Shown here: positions 10,146 to 22,196 of the stretch, piece by piece
How the letters are laid out: the number at the start of each line of letters is the position of its first letter
Numbering within the stretch: position 1 is the first letter of the stretch
Program-made: the position numbers and the translations under genes
Assembly (NCBI RefSeq): GCF_018294505.1
Contig: NC_057804.1
Coordinates: 251,884,219-251,948,218, forward strand
DNA: 64,000 bases
Direction of reading: 5' to 3'
DNA from: Triticum aestivum
Lineage: Eukaryota > Streptophyta > Magnoliopsida > Poales > Poaceae
Notes under the pieces: model-generated
What the model was told of the DNA's origin: nothing
Databases searched by the model: none
The model's input: only the letters and a program-made list of their open reading frames with translations

Positions 10146-10629
10146 TGGTATAGTATAACTGCTGATTGGTTCGCAAAAAAATAGTATCACTGCCGATTTA
10201 TAATTATTTTTTATTTCTGATGAATGCTAGCGTTTCAACTCTTATGACGAAGGGTGCCAAACACAGCACGTGCTGGATGTCCCACACGTCAGCGAAAGGA
10301 GTGGGACATGAACAGCGTGGTAGAGCCCAGCGTAAAAAAACAGCGTGGTAGAGCATCTCCACTTCTTCCACTTCTGGGTCAGAGACCACATGTAGTAGTA
10401 CTTAGCTGTATGAATGATAAAAAGTGCGACCTGGAGAGAAAGACACGTCTAGTTGGAAGGTCTCGGGGCATACACGTAAACAAATAGGCCTCCAACTAAT
10501 ATAGGAGTAGTAGTAGAGTACTTAGACACATACTCCATAACATCACCGTGCATTGCACGTACAACATTTAGTGGTAGTACGTAGTAAGAGACAAATGCCG
10601 CCCAAGAGTTCCCCTCTCGACCTACTTTT

Positions 10630-10792
10630 GGGTGTTTGGTAGAGTGTATGGAGGGTGCATGAGTCCACACTAGTTTAGCACAAATACACTGAAAGCATGC
10701 ATGAAGAGAGCATGCATGAAGAGGGGTGTTGAGTTGAGCATGCATGAAGAGGGAACAACTATGCTGAGACGAGAACGCAACCAAACACACCC
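10630..10792. mobile_element. Short hAT-like MITE with internal 15-bp repeats
   Basis: It begins GGGTGTTTGGTAGAG and ends CAACCAAACACACCC. Inside, GCATGCATGAAGAG is present three times. No coding capacity. Confidence 0.5.
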
Positions 10793-11188
10793 TGTATGCC
10801 ACGCATGTTCATACCATTTGTGCCTTTCTACTTCACTTACTGCGCTACATTACTCAGGTTCGTACATCCACTCCTGGGTACATGTCCGTCTCGTAGTTCT
10901 AGTGCCACGTGTTCTTCATATAGATGGAACGATCGTTGCATAACACGTGCGCCTTGATGCTAGATGTCTCGCATGTTGGCAAAAGGATGAACAAAGATCA
11001 TGTAAAAAAATATAGTGGAAGAACATAGATTCCGGATGATCGAGAAGGAGCAAGGAACCTCGTGGTGGAGCGTGTGCACTCATAATATTTAATATTATTC
11101 AGCGATATAAAATTAACCAATCATCTCCACAGTGGGACTGGAAGAGGACGAAACACAGCAGCCCAGTGTAGTTACATCATACTAGTAC

Positions 11189-11412
11189 ATGGCTAACCCA
11201 CACTATCACCATATTTCTTGGCTTCCGTGCGACACCTATCTCTAGTAATCTAGTAGCCTGTATCGCTTCTCCCTCCTCATCTCTATCAAAGTGCGGCGGG
11301 CTGGCGTTTCTGCCGTCTATTGAGGTCGGTTAACTATCACATGTTAGCGACATGCCAAGAGCATTCTAAAAAAAATTCCTTTCACCTTTCGTTTTCAAAA
11401 AGAAAAAAAATC
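11189..11412. repeat. Non-coding module B, copy 2
   Basis: CTAACCCACACTATCACCAT followed by TTTCTTGGCTTCCGTGCGAC parallels 7040-7312 (CTCACATTATCACCATATAT, TTTCTTGGAGTCCGTGCG). It then shows a CT-rich stretch and a GGCGGGCTGGCG block. Confidence 0.45.
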
Positions 11413-11494
11413 CTTTCACGTACGAATTTGCCTGTATGCTTTGAGCAACTTGCATGTCCTATACTGCTCCTGTTTGAGCAATTTAGCTAGAGGT

Positions 11495-11772
11495 TAGACT
11501 AACTCATGACTAACCCTGAACTAACTGTAGCCAAAGAGGTGTTTGGGTGATAGTGTTAGATTGACAATAAATGCACTTCATGGAGAGAGAAAAGTGATTT
11601 TTCAGTGGTCCCAATGAGAACTATCTCCAGTTAGCACCTCTTGGGTGGGATATTTTTTTTGGTGTGTTCGGTGCAACTTGCTCCAATTTAAACCCTCGTG
11701 CTTGGATACTTTAGGGCTCTTTGAGCCCCAACTAGCTCAAACTAACTCTAACCCATGGATCCAAACAGGGCC
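11495..11772. mobile_element. Partial copy of the GGCCCTGTTTGGAT MITE
   Basis: It ends CATGGATCCAAACAGGGCC and carries AACTAACTCTAACCCATGG, matching in inverted form the left part of the MITE at 9424-9783. The other end is not clean. 11773-12162 shows no gene; 11890-11990 has a little GC-rich sequence only. Confidence 0.45.
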
Positions 11773-12769
11773 TATGGCCAGTCTCGACGCGGAGCAGTCG
11801 CGTGCACCGGGAAGCGGCGCTCTCTCGGCCATCGTGCCACTTCAAAGCCGGCGCCAGTGAGAGGTCGCCTCTGCTCTGGCCGGGCATTAATGCGGCACTG
11901 ACGCTCCAGGTGATGCTGACCGTTTCACGCGGGAAGCGCGCGCTAGCAAGGGAGTATAGGTTTTGAACCGTTTCAGGTGTATTAGTAATGGTAGTTTGCA
12001 AAACTACTCAACTATTGCACTCAGTTTCCTAAGAAATTGTGGTAAAAAACGTTACTCCATAGACCGCTTCCCTTCTCCTTCCTGCTCGTTATTTACGTGG
12101 CCATGTTAACATGGTTGTGTCAAAAAAATGTCACTTCCTGCTCGTGATTTGCGTTATATAATTACAAGCAAGATTCTCGTGCATTGCCCAGAACATCAAT
12201 ATGCATTTTTTTTACAAAACACCTGTTGTGATTGACCCATGCAGGAGTAATCCCATGTGTAAAAACTAATGATATCTTGAGAATTTTATCGGAAAACTGG
12301 TATCTCGAGAATGTCATCGAAAAAATGAAAGATGAGAGATAAGGCGAGGAGGAGTGGAGCGTGGTGGTGACTGGTGGTCGGAATGGGCGGAGGCATGGGG
12401 ATGGACGGCGCCGGCAGGCGGCAGCGGCCACCATGCATGCTAGATTGTTCCAGAGACTTACTCCTTTTTAATTGTGGAGCAATGAGGTTGCGGGAGATAA
12501 TGATGTGGAGAGAGGTGCGGGTATCTTTTGTAAAATTATCATAGTTTGCTTCCTATCCGTCAAATATAGATCATATGATCTGTATTACAAGATGGCAGGC
12601 ACACCATCATCGCCAACTCGTTTTTTATAAGGGTATACAGATGATAGGTTTGCTGACTACTAAAGTAAAGTGGAATCTGTCCATGTTATGCAAGTAAATA
12701 AAGGTGATTGTTTATCATACGGGTAAGGCTGGATGAAGGGTGGTAGGAACAAATGCTCCGCCTAGAGCA

Positions 12770-12799
12770 TGTGTGTGTGAGATGGAGTCTTAGTGTGTG

Positions 12800-12830
<31 letters not shown>

Positions 12831-12936
12831 GAGAGAGAGATGGAGTCTTAGTTTGTGTGTGTGTGTGAGAGAGAGAGATGGAGTCTAAGTGTGTGTGTGG
12901 GGGGTGCGTGTGTGTGTGTTTGTGTGTGTGTGTGTG
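12770..12936. repeat. GT/GA microsatellite next to the assembly gap
   Basis: Interrupted (GT)n and (GA)n tracts include three copies of GATGGAGTCTWAGT at about 12781, 12839 and 12878. The run of GTGTGTG leads directly into the gap, which probably explains the assembly failure. Confidence 0.9.
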
Positions 12937-13438
12937 NNNNNNNNNNNNNNNNNNNNNNNNNNNNNNNNNNNNNNNNNNNNNNNNNNNNNNNNNNNNNNNN
13001 NNNNNNNNNNNNNNNNNNNNNNNNNNNNNNNNNNNNNNNNNNNNNNNNNNNNNNNNNNNNNNNNNNNNNNNNNNNNNNNNNNNNNNNNNNNNNNNNNNNN
13101 NNNNNNNNNNNNNNNNNNNNNNNNNNNNNNNNNNNNNNNNNNNNNNNNNNNNNNNNNNNNNNNNNNNNNNNNNNNNNNNNNNNNNNNNNNNNNNNNNNNN
13201 NNNNNNNNNNNNNNNNNNNNNNNNNNNNNNNNNNNNNNNNNNNNNNNNNNNNNNNNNNNNNNNNNNNNNNNNNNNNNNNNNNNNNNNNNNNNNNNNNNNN
13301 NNNNNNNNNNNNNNNNNNNNNNNNNNNNNNNNNNNNNNNNNNNNNNNNNNNNNNNNNNNNNNNNNNNNNNNNNNNNNNNNNNNNNNNNNNNNNNNNNNNN
13401 NNNNNNNNNNNNNNNNNNNNNNNNNNNNNNNNNNNNNN
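12937..13438. other. Assembly gap, 502 N
   Basis: Undetermined bases. Reading frames drawn across them on either strand have no meaning. Confidence 1.
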
Positions 13439-13855
13439 AGATTGTTAAGTGTGAGTGTGTGTTTGCCCATCCAGGCGGAAGTTATGTGCACAAAAGAGGA
13501 GAACAATTCGATGTGGCATTAGGATTGAGGGTAATTAACTACGTATGGAGACATAGAGACCTTGAACGTGCATGTGTGAGAGGTATACATGTCTACGTGG
13601 GATGTGTGTGTGCGCATGATCGAGATAAAAGAAAGAAGACATAAGTCCTAAGATCAACGACATGGGAGAGACGGATCGGTATGACAATATGCATACATGT
13701 GAGAATGCAGGGAAGAAGGCCCGACAATTGAGCATGTGTTTTTGTCTTTAAGAGATAGTGGCGTGGGCTGGAGCATTCATCTATGGCGAGCAGAGGGGGT
13801 GAGGCGCAACGATTGTGCAAAAGAGATCAACCTATAAATGCATATGTATGGATAG

Positions 13856-14660
13856 ACATATATAGTGTGGGTGATAGGAAGCAAGACTCCGTGTGAGAAA
13901 GAAATGTTGACGGAGAAACTACAGATAGATACAGAGATGGAGATGCTATCTAGAGAGACATCCGTTAGTTTGGGTGTCAGAGATGACTGTCGGGTGGTTC
14001 AAAGGGTGAAGTTATATATGTGTGTGAGAGGGCACTTGACTGCATGCATGTAGAGAGAAACATATGTAGTGTGCGTGATAGGAATCAAGAGTTAGGGCGA
14101 GAAAGAAGGTTGATGGAGAAACAGAAAAACAGAAAGATAAAGATGCTAGCTAGTGTGCGCTAGAGATAGGAGTCGAGTGGATCAGAAGGCTGGGTTATGT
14201 GTGTGGGTGTGAGAGAGATAGAGAGAGGGTGCATGTGAGTCACATACAAACAAATATCAGAGAGAAATGAGATCCAGAGAGACGGAGTTTTGTGTCTGCG
14301 AGAGAGAAAGATATTTCACAACGAGAGTGATAGCTAGAGAGACATATGAGGGAACGCAAGATATCTCTAGGGAGAGAGGGTGTGTTTGAGCGACATACAA
14401 GAGAACAATGGAGAAATATGAGACCCTGGGAGACAGAGTTTGTGTTTTTGTGTGAGAAAGAGATATTGAAGAGGAAGAGTCATAGGTTCTCATATCTAAG
14501 GAGCGAAAGACATCTCTGTATGAGGGGTGTGCGAGTGGCACACATGGGAATAGTTGAGAAATGAGACCCCGGGAGACAAAGTTTTGTGTTTGTGTGAGAG
14601 AAAGAGATTCCACATGGAGAATCATAGCTAGAGACACATAGCAGGGAGCGAGATATACTT
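13856..14660. repeat. Degenerate satellite with about 200-bp then about 147-bp units
   Basis: Two units start at 13856 and 14059 (ACATATRTAGTGTGSGTGAT, then AGGAAKCAAGA and GAGAAAGAA). They are followed by three units starting near 14227, 14377 and 14521, each containing GAGAAATRTGAGAYCC..GAGAC, then a GAGTTT-TGTGT block, then GAGAAAGAGAT and ATCATAGST-like sequence. GT and GA dinucleotide runs are interspersed. No coding frame is conserved among units. 14831-15500 that follows is AT-rich with no feature I can name. Confidence 0.55.
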
Positions 14661-15934
14661 AGAGAGATATAGAGTGATGAAGTTCGATGGAGAGAGTACC
14701 GTCAGTGTGTTACAAAGATAAAAGATCATTGTCGACATACAGGTAGCACGAGAGATGCCTGAGAGACGATGAACGCATATAGGTCCAGAGAGATAGTCCT
14801 ATATAAGCATGAGTGATAGCTATATGAGACGAATATCTGGATTAAAGGGGATTCAAATATTTAAACTGGAGATCACGACATTGATAATATCATAACGCAA
14901 ATTGGTGTATCAAACATGCATATTCATTTGAATTTGGGCACACGTGTAATGTTATATAGTTTATCAATATTGGTGATCCATAGATTCTTCAATTACAAAC
15001 AATGCATGGTTTATATGCAATTAATGTCTAAACGGAATTACACTATATGTTGCGTGTGTGAAACACATTATACATGTTTGAGAAGTTAAAAAAAACCCGC
15101 ATGAAACACACATTAATTGGAGACAGTTAGCGAGGAATGCATACATTGGATTTCAACATAAAGTGGTTTCAAATATTTGAAAATCCAAATTGATGGATAC
15201 AACCTTATGAATCTGAGATCATGCCATTTGTAAACCATATTTATGTATAAATGGTGTTGTGCTTTTTAAAGTATATATGTAAAAAAAATGATGTATATAG
15301 AATGTAATTCCAATTGAAAATGGATACCGCCCGAAAAAAATAGTAGAATACAAATGGGATTCGAATTGAGTTGGCACGGTAACGTGCACTGTGCAAAATT
15401 TGAATGAAGCGGGGAAAGTCGCAGTAACCGCCCGAAACCAAAATCTACGAGATGGAAATCACTACTGCCTATCCCTGCCGCGCAAAGCCTATCTGCTGGA
15501 TTTCTATAGGTTTCGATAGGGTTAGGTTTGTAATTTCACCCAAATGTGACGTAACCACCTCTCACCCGGATTCATTTTCGGTGGGCGCCAAAACACAGTG
15601 TGCCCTCGGCCGAAATCGACTCCCTCGCTGATTCATATTCATACACAGTGGGCGCCAAAACAAACTCTCATCGGCAAATATTCAGTGTATGCGAGATTAC
15701 CGTCCTATCCCCAACCGACTAATGTTGCTGTGATGTAGTAGAAATTTGAAACGGGGGCTAAGTTTGTAAATTTCCTCGCATTTGAGACAAGCGCACCCTG
15801 AATACATGGTTCCCCCCTTGCTCTCTACCTACCTTTTCCCCATTCGTACTCCGTGGGCGCCAAAACACCCTCTCCACCCCACCCTCCTCCGTCTGCCGCC
15901 GTCCGCCACCCATCCACCGCCGTCCTCCTCCACC

Positions 15935-18900
15935 ATGCCGGAGCTGATACCCCGACGCCGCCATCCATTACAAGAGATCGACCTCTCTCATCCACGCCTT
16001 CGGACCGGGATCCTTGCATCCCGTCCTCTTGCTTCATCCCCGCCGGCATCCACCTTGCCGGCGTCGCTCCTACGACCGTCTCGTCCACCGTGCCCCGCCG
16101 CCACCGTATACCCTCCTAGATCTGCTTCCACGCCGCCGACATCCATCGCTACCGCAGCACCGTCAAATTCTCACCAGATGCGTACACGGCGCCGCACCAG
16201 AGGCGGTACTCTTTCGTATCTGCTCAACTTATTTATCGCAGCAAGAATATAGATCGCCACTGCCTTACTCTGATTTCTTGTCTTGGTTGCGAAGTTGCCT
16301 TTGTCTGGTTTGCACCTTCAGATCCGCCATGGCACGCTCAATACTATACTCCCAATGCTTATGGTTTTCCCCTTTTATATTCCACACTAGTTAAATCACA
16401 ATAGAATAAATTTCAAAATTGGGTCAGTTGATTTTTCACAGCTTGCCGGAGTTTGCCGGTGCGATCCAAGGGGCTCGGGTGGTTGTGGGGCCTTGCCGAA
16501 CGAAGAAAACTCGACGCGGGTGGGGGGTGGGGGTGGCGGAGGAACACAGGCGGTGGGGGCCGGTGGTCCAGCCGGCGGCCCGTGCGGTGTTCTGTATGGG
16601 AAGAATCAGAGACGAGGAAGAAGAAGGGTTAGGAGACGTATCTTCATCCAACCGCCTGAAATGGTCGAGAGACAGCTGGGAGTTGCATTCTTAATGCGCT
16701 CTAGTTCATCATGTGTGGGCACTGTGCAACCAACATTTTATTATCCAAAATCTGCTTGCTCTTCTTTACTATGTTCGATAGAGCTGGCCTATACGTGATC
16801 GATAGGCTTTCAATTACTAGCGGCAATACAACATCGTATTTTCAAGCAAGTTCCACTTTCCTGATTTATATATCGTGGTTATGGTGTACCCCTATTATGT
16901 ACACTATGATCTGCCTAGTTGCTGTGTGCTCTTGTTATCATGGTTTGGCAATAAACTATCTATACAGTATATTATGAACCTATCATCTGCCAGCTATCCT
17001 TACTTCTGGAGCCTATTTTTGTGTGTACTTGTGCCATATTATGTAAAAGCACGCACGATATTACAGCACACATGAGCTCTCTCATCAGAATCTAGTGATA
17101 GCACATAAGTGTTTACAGGGGCGCCCCTATATTAGAATATCATCTGCATTACAAAGATAATCTCACAACTATTTATGTTTTCATGGTTCTCAGATATTAT
17201 ATGCAATTACAGTGAATATCAGAATCCGCGCATCAGAAGAATATTGTGGAACACTGCAATCACTTACAAAATTGGCACCAAGGCATTGAGTGCCATTTTG
17301 GAAGAAATGAAACTCGTACGCTCCCCACCTGTTGATTCTTGTTCAGAATATCATTCTAATGACTATTCTAACCTCGAGGAGTCAAAGGCAGATGGCCTGT
17401 CCTATTCACCCATCAAGGTTCCTGTTCTAATTTGGCAAGGTTTTATTGATTGCGCGTATCTTGCATATGTTGTCTTGCATTTCTTCTACTTTGTTGCACC
17501 ACCATCTGCTTAGTTTACTCATCATATAACTCGAGATGCTATGCCCATCCATTATAAATACATATTCCATCTGTCATCATACCATGTTTTTCCATTCAAA
17601 TGTTGTTCTTGTGCATCAGACATCAAAAAGGAAGAGGGTGATTGCCGAACCTGAAGGAGCACCAGCAAAGTCCTTGAAAAACGTGGTGGTGTCGGAGAAA
17701 TCAGACAACGTCCCACTTATATTGGCTGTACAACCAGTGACACAAAACATAGGACCAACTCCAGCAGACTGTACCCATACTTCACTGGCCACACCACTAG
17801 CGCCACCACACAGGACCTACACTCCAGCAAAAGGTATACCGATTTCATTTGCCATAGCACTAGCCGTACCACAGAAAAATCCCACTCCAGCAAAAAGTAC
17901 AGCAAGTCCACCGGCTGAAGACCTATCCCAACTGCAGAGACGGCCAATTCCTGCAGATTGGAACCCCATTCCATTTATTCACAGTTTAAAAGACAATGCT
18001 TTCAATGTTGTTAGGGACTACGTGCATATATTCCCATCATGGGAAGATTATAGTGAAGACAAACACCATTTTCACATCTTCCTGTCCAACTTACATGTAA
18101 GTGCTATTATTCATGGTTATTATTTTCCTGTTTTCTGCTTATCGAACACATCAATGATTTACATTACATTGTTATAACTAGGTGAGGGTCAATCTGGATA
18201 GTCATGACGAGCAAAGCTTTCTTGTGATTTTCAAGGAAGCATTGCAGCAGTATCGGTGTTACCTGAGGAAATCACACTTTGATGGCAAGTCTATAAACGA
18301 ATTTCCGGTGAAGTCTCCTGTGCTAAATTTAGAAGACATTGAATGGAAAAACCTTGTTATGCACTGGTCTCGTTCCCAGGATGAGGTACTGTCTATGAAA
18401 TCACATGAAAATTTGAACTTCTACTTTTCCGCATGTGCCTTACGGATCTTTTTTGCAGGAAATCAGCTCGAAGAAGACTTCCGGTTTGAAAAGAACGACA
18501 GGATATCGCAAATATGCTGCCCGCTACTTTGCTCTTGTTAGTACCTGTTGTCCTGTATCACTGTACTTGCATACATACGTGGTTCATTATGTGACAGCAG
18601 TATGCATGATAGCTTGCTTATCAATTGTTCGCTCCAAATTATCTGATCTGTATGAATGGTTACATTAGTGTAGAATATATCCAATGCCAATTAATTTTTT
18701 TAGCTCTTCATTGTTCTTGTAAGTACATGTTGTCCTTTATCAGTGTACTTATATTGACAGGTAGTTGTTCATGTACCATCACTCTGCAGCTTATTTTCCT
18801 TTGCCCTCCATTTTCTACACATCAGATCTATATTTACTCTTACCATAAGGTTGGTACTGAAGAAGTTTAGCTGTGCATTGCTCTTGGCTATGCCTTTTGC

Positions 18901-19850
18901 CTGTATCGCTGCATATACATTTATAGCTACTTGGTTATGTAGCATCACTCTTCATCTTATCTTAAATATTCTCCATTTTTTCGTATATTATCACATCTAT
19001 ATTTACTCTTAACAAAATGTAGAATAAAGGCAATGCTTATGAAGAACATTCTATGCTAAACTTCTTGAATTGCCCCCCCCCATCAGCATGGACAAGGGCT
19101 TTATAGAGCCTGTCTTCACCAGTAATGTAAGTTTGTCCTTCTCAAGCCTTCAAACTTTGTTGTGTATATTTGGTTAGGCATGACTGCAACAACTGTTTAT
19201 TTTTGGTGTTTGCATCAAATTGCATATTTAAAGTTTATTATGGAGTTCATAAACAAAAGTTTGTCCTTCTCAATTTAAGTTTTTAGTTGTACAACCAAGT
19301 TCCTTCTTCATACCATGTAAATTAAACTATACAGAGCAGGTGATCTTCTTTTGCACTGCATGTATGCTTCTGTTCTTCATCCGTAATCCAGTGGTGTGGT
19401 GAACCTACCCACTACATCACAATGTCATATTCTGCAATGTCTTAACTATGAACAATGTCATATCATTCTACTATTATTTAAACCGCCTCTTTATTTGCCA
19501 ATCTGAAATGGGATAAATTGACAGCACACTAACCATTGATACTTATGAGTTCTTGATCTGTAATCTAGTGGTGTCGTGAAGCTGCCAACTCCTTCACAAT
19601 GTCAATTCCTGCCATGTCTTGACCTGAACAATACCATATTGTGTTAATGCAATTTTAAAATGTGTCACTTTATTCGTCAGTAAGAAATGTGATGAATTGT
19701 CAGCACTGATACTTTTATGTGCAAAACTTGTCATCTGTCTGCTTGTTTATCTTTCAGAGTGAGGAAGATATAAGTGTTGAACAAGCGCAGTCTCATCATC
19801 TTGCTCAGCTGCTTGCGCTGCAGCTCCCCAGCAGGGCTAACCTTTCTTGA
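15935..19850 (+). CDS. Multi-exon CACTA transposase-like gene (Ptta/En/Spm, Transposase_24-like)
   Basis: The 5' part is tentative: an ATG at 15935 opens a proline/serine-rich exon to about 16210, and a further exon may start at 16436. Firmer exons, all with consensus borders: 17194-17417, 17620-18096, 18182-18385 and 18459-18536, joined in phase 0. A last exon at about 19760-19850 ends SRANLS and TGA. 17620-18096 opens TSKRKRV, a possible nuclear signal, and carries proline-rich repeats around TPA(D/K). 18182-18536 contains IEWKNLVMHW and GLKRTTGYRKYAARY, the W-xx-LV-xx-W and (T)TG(S/Y)R(S/K)(F/Y)A pattern I associate with plant En/Spm-type Transposase_24 proteins. A linking exon near 19087 is unclear. 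The gene lies immediately before CACTA subterminal repeats in the same orientation, which supports a transposon role. The exact start and two exons are unresolved. Confidence 0.45.
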
Positions 19851-20089
19851 ACTCTATTGAAGTGTTGTCGGTTTTGTATATTATTTTGTCGGCCTGTTTA
19901 TTTGCACTGGTGGCGATCTTTGATGCCCAGTGTATGTAATCTATTGTCTGCTTGTGCTTTATTATCATAGTGGCGAACTTTGATGCCCAGTGGATGTAAT
20001 ATGCCATAATTTCTTTATTGTATAGTCTAGGTTTTTTCTTATTCACGATGTTGCAGTTATTTTACTGTATATATATCCTGTCTTCGCAG

Positions 20090-20830
20090 TAAACCGGCCA
20101 AACCGTAAAATTACGGTACATAATCGGGCCGTCATGCAATCACGATGTATGATCGCATCATGGGCCCCGTCAAACTGGCCCACTAGTAGATTCGGGCCTT
20201 TAATAGTCCGAGTAACCCTCGGCCCTCTTTTCGCAAGAAAACTGAATGGGCTTTTAGGAGGCTGAGAAGTAGGCTGGGCCTGAAACGTGCCGAATAGCTC
20301 ACGGGCCGGCGACAGCCCAAAATGGACCCCTGCCCATGATTGTGCGAATCAATTCACGGGCTTTTAACTGGCCAAAGTTGTCTCGGTCCTTGTTTGGCCC
20401 AATCAGATATCGGCTGCGAGCAGGCCGGATGCAAGCCGGGCCGTAGTTAGGCCCAACTATATGACGGGCTTTTAACAGGCCGAAATTAATATAGGGCCGA
20501 AATGTTAAATGGGCACTTAACAGGCTGAAACTAATATCAGGCCGAATTACTAAATGGGCCTTTAGCAAGTGGGCCCAAAAGCATAGCGTCCAGTCAATGA
20601 GCCGAATCTGATATGGGCCATAATTGAGCCCAAAGCCTCTTAAAGGGCCGGACCTGATCCGGGCCGTGATTTGGCCCAGAAAGTGGGAGGCTTTTAACGG
20701 GCCGGATCTTATATGGGCCATTACTAGGCCCGGAACGTGGCAGTCCATTAATGGACCAGATCAATTATGGGCCGGATTTTGGCCCAAAACATGGCAGCCA
20801 GTTAATGGGCCGGCCTACTAGGGTCCTCAA
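20090..20830. repeat. CACTA subterminal repeats, type 1 (GGGCC-rich)
   Basis: Irregular units of roughly 45-60 bp carry motifs such as GGGCTTTTAACAGGCCGAA, ATATGGGCCATTA and GGCCCAAAA. They differ from the more regular units that follow. Such repeats are normally transposase-binding regions in CACTA elements. Confidence 0.7.
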
Positions 20831-20834
20831 AATC

Positions 20835-21135
20835 TTGTGGGCCTACAGCTGGGTCGGCCCATTAATGTCAGCGAAATCTCGTGGGCCTTTAGCTGGGCCG
20901 GCCCATTATGATCCGCAAGAATTTTGTGGGCCTTTACCTGGGCCGGACCATTATAGCACACAAAAATCTTGTGGGCCTTTACCTGGACCGGCCTATTATG
21001 GCCCGTGAAATCTTGTGGGCCTTTAGCTGGGCCAGCCCATTATAGTCCGCAAAATCTCGTGGGCCTTTAACTGGGCCGGCCCATTATGTGCCGCAAAATC
21101 TTGTGGGCCTTTAGTTGGGCCGGTCCATTTAAACA
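20835..21135. repeat. CACTA subterminal repeats, type 2: seven units of about 44 bp
   Basis: Units begin near 20837, 20881, 20926, 20971, 21015, 21059 and 21103. The consensus is TTGTGGGCCTTTAGCTGGGC followed by CGGCCCATTATRGYCCGCAA and AAT. Spacing is 44-45 bp. The regular phasing contrasts with the irregular block before it. Confidence 0.85.
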
Positions 21136-21299
21136 TGATTGGCCGTGCCACGTGTTGACGTATCATAGGCGCCTTCTGTCCAATGAGTGGATGACATCTA
21201 TCCCAACGATGAGCCGACACGTGTTTCCTCCAGCCAATGATGATTTTACACGTGGAAAATCCCCATTGGTCAGGCTGTTAACGGGTTATCGGATCCAAA

Positions 21300-21572
21300 A
21301 CCCGACCCGATAGCTTAACGGTGTTCCATTACGGTGGATGCCACGTGTCGGTCACCCTTGACGAAAGCACTTCTGTGATGCACGATTTATCGTCATGGAA
21401 GTGGACACTTCCGTGATGATAATTTTGGTAATGTCATCGAACACTTCTACGACAGCACAGGTATGACTATCTTGATTCTGTCATAAATTTGTCATGGATG
21501 TACATGCATAACAAAAAACGCGACCTACTATGACAAACACGTATCATCACGGAAGTGTATTTTTTGGTAGTG
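21300..21572 (+). repeat. CACTA right terminal region and TIR
   Basis: It runs from the GGATGCCACGTGTCGGTCAC block to the terminal TTTTTTGGTAGTG. ACACTTCCGTGATGAT (about 21407) and ATCATCACGGAAGTGT (about 21543) are inverted copies. The three bases after the end are CTT; without the left end the target duplication cannot be checked. Confidence 0.75.
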
Positions 21573-21661
21573 CTTGACCCGGTCTGCACCTGCTGTGCAG
21601 GCAGGGTATATATATGGATATGCGGGATCTGTACCCTGTGTAGTCTAGTCTGCCGGATCGT

Positions 21662-21850
21662 ATGGATTGGCGTGATGTAGGAGGCATCACTCCTCCCCGT
21701 GGACCTCTTCTGCTGCCATTTGTTGGACCCAGGCCACATCCGAGTCCTTATGGACCGCAGGCTCCACAGGACCGACTGTTTCCAGATGATCACGTCCAGC
21801 TTCCAGGACATGGGGGTAATCTCGATCAAGATTACTATGGAAATGTCTGA
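21662..21850 (+). other. Leader of the chromovirus with a 62-codon open frame
   Basis: The 620 bases before gag contain one short frame (MDWRDVGGITPPRGPLL..) rich in proline and glycine. It may be a short upstream ORF of this retrotransposon family or just leader sequence. The rest of 21573-22196 has no other feature. Confidence 0.3.
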
Positions 21851-22196
21851 GCCAATGGTAGCACCACTAGTATTGTAACAGTTATATCGTCCACCGTCCT
21901 GTGTGACTCGTGGGATATGGCTTAATGTGTACCACTTTCCGAAGGTGTAGAAAAATAATGTATAGGAGCTTGGGATGCCTCCGATGAGATGTAATCTTCC
22001 TTTCACCGCAGTTGTACTCCGTTTGGTCTTGTACTAAACCTTGTATGGTGTGTATGATGATGGAATAAATGTAGCAGTTTCTGTATTTACCATGTCATAT
22101 GGATGATCATCTTGCATTCCGAGTTATCCTTATAATTTGCATTTCTATGTCAGAATCTTATCATTCTGGACTAAACCATTATCTTATTTTCCTAGG

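Larger units (their letters stand above)
12163..14830 (+). mobile_element. Unassigned GT/GA-rich element, locus 1
   Basis: It begins AAGCAAGATTCTCGTGCATTG then AACATCAATATGCAT. This matches, in the same order, the reverse complement of 39413 downward (GCAAGATGCCCATGCGTTGC, AACATCAAGATGCAT). Both then continue through TTTCCTTCCTATCCGTC-like sequence, GGATGGCAGG(C/A)ACACCATCATC and CCAACTC(T)GTTTTTTATAAG into microsatellite-like DNA. Locus 1 has an additional block (12290-12520) in the module. The body from about 12770 is GTGTGTG/GAGAGAG-rich and is interrupted by the assembly gap. No transposase is visible and the right border is uncertain. The superfamily is unknown to me. Confidence 0.45.
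15935..21572 (+). mobile_element. CACTA (En/Spm) transposon, 3' part; 5' terminus not found
   Basis: The right end reads TATTTTTTGGTAGTG (end 21572), the reverse complement of a CACTACCAAAAAATA terminus. Upstream lies a terminal block with ACTTCCGTGATGAT facing ATCATCACGGAAGTG, then two sets of GGGCC-rich subterminal repeats, then the transposase-like gene. The matching 5' CACTACCAAAAA end does not occur in the window to the left, so the 5' end is lost or diverged; the start given is only that of the first tentative exon. Confidence 0.65.

Noticed and set aside
12790..13644. Reading frames of 197-251 codons on both strands
   Set aside because: They run through the 502-N gap and GT repeats; the translation is almost entirely undetermined.
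15461..15475. CACTACTGCC as the left CACTA terminus
   Set aside because: The right end predicts CACTACCAAAAAATA; only the first six bases agree, which is expected by chance.
21662..21850. 62-codon frame as an independent gene
   Set aside because: It lies in the leader of the retrotransposon and shows no domain; kept only as a leader note.
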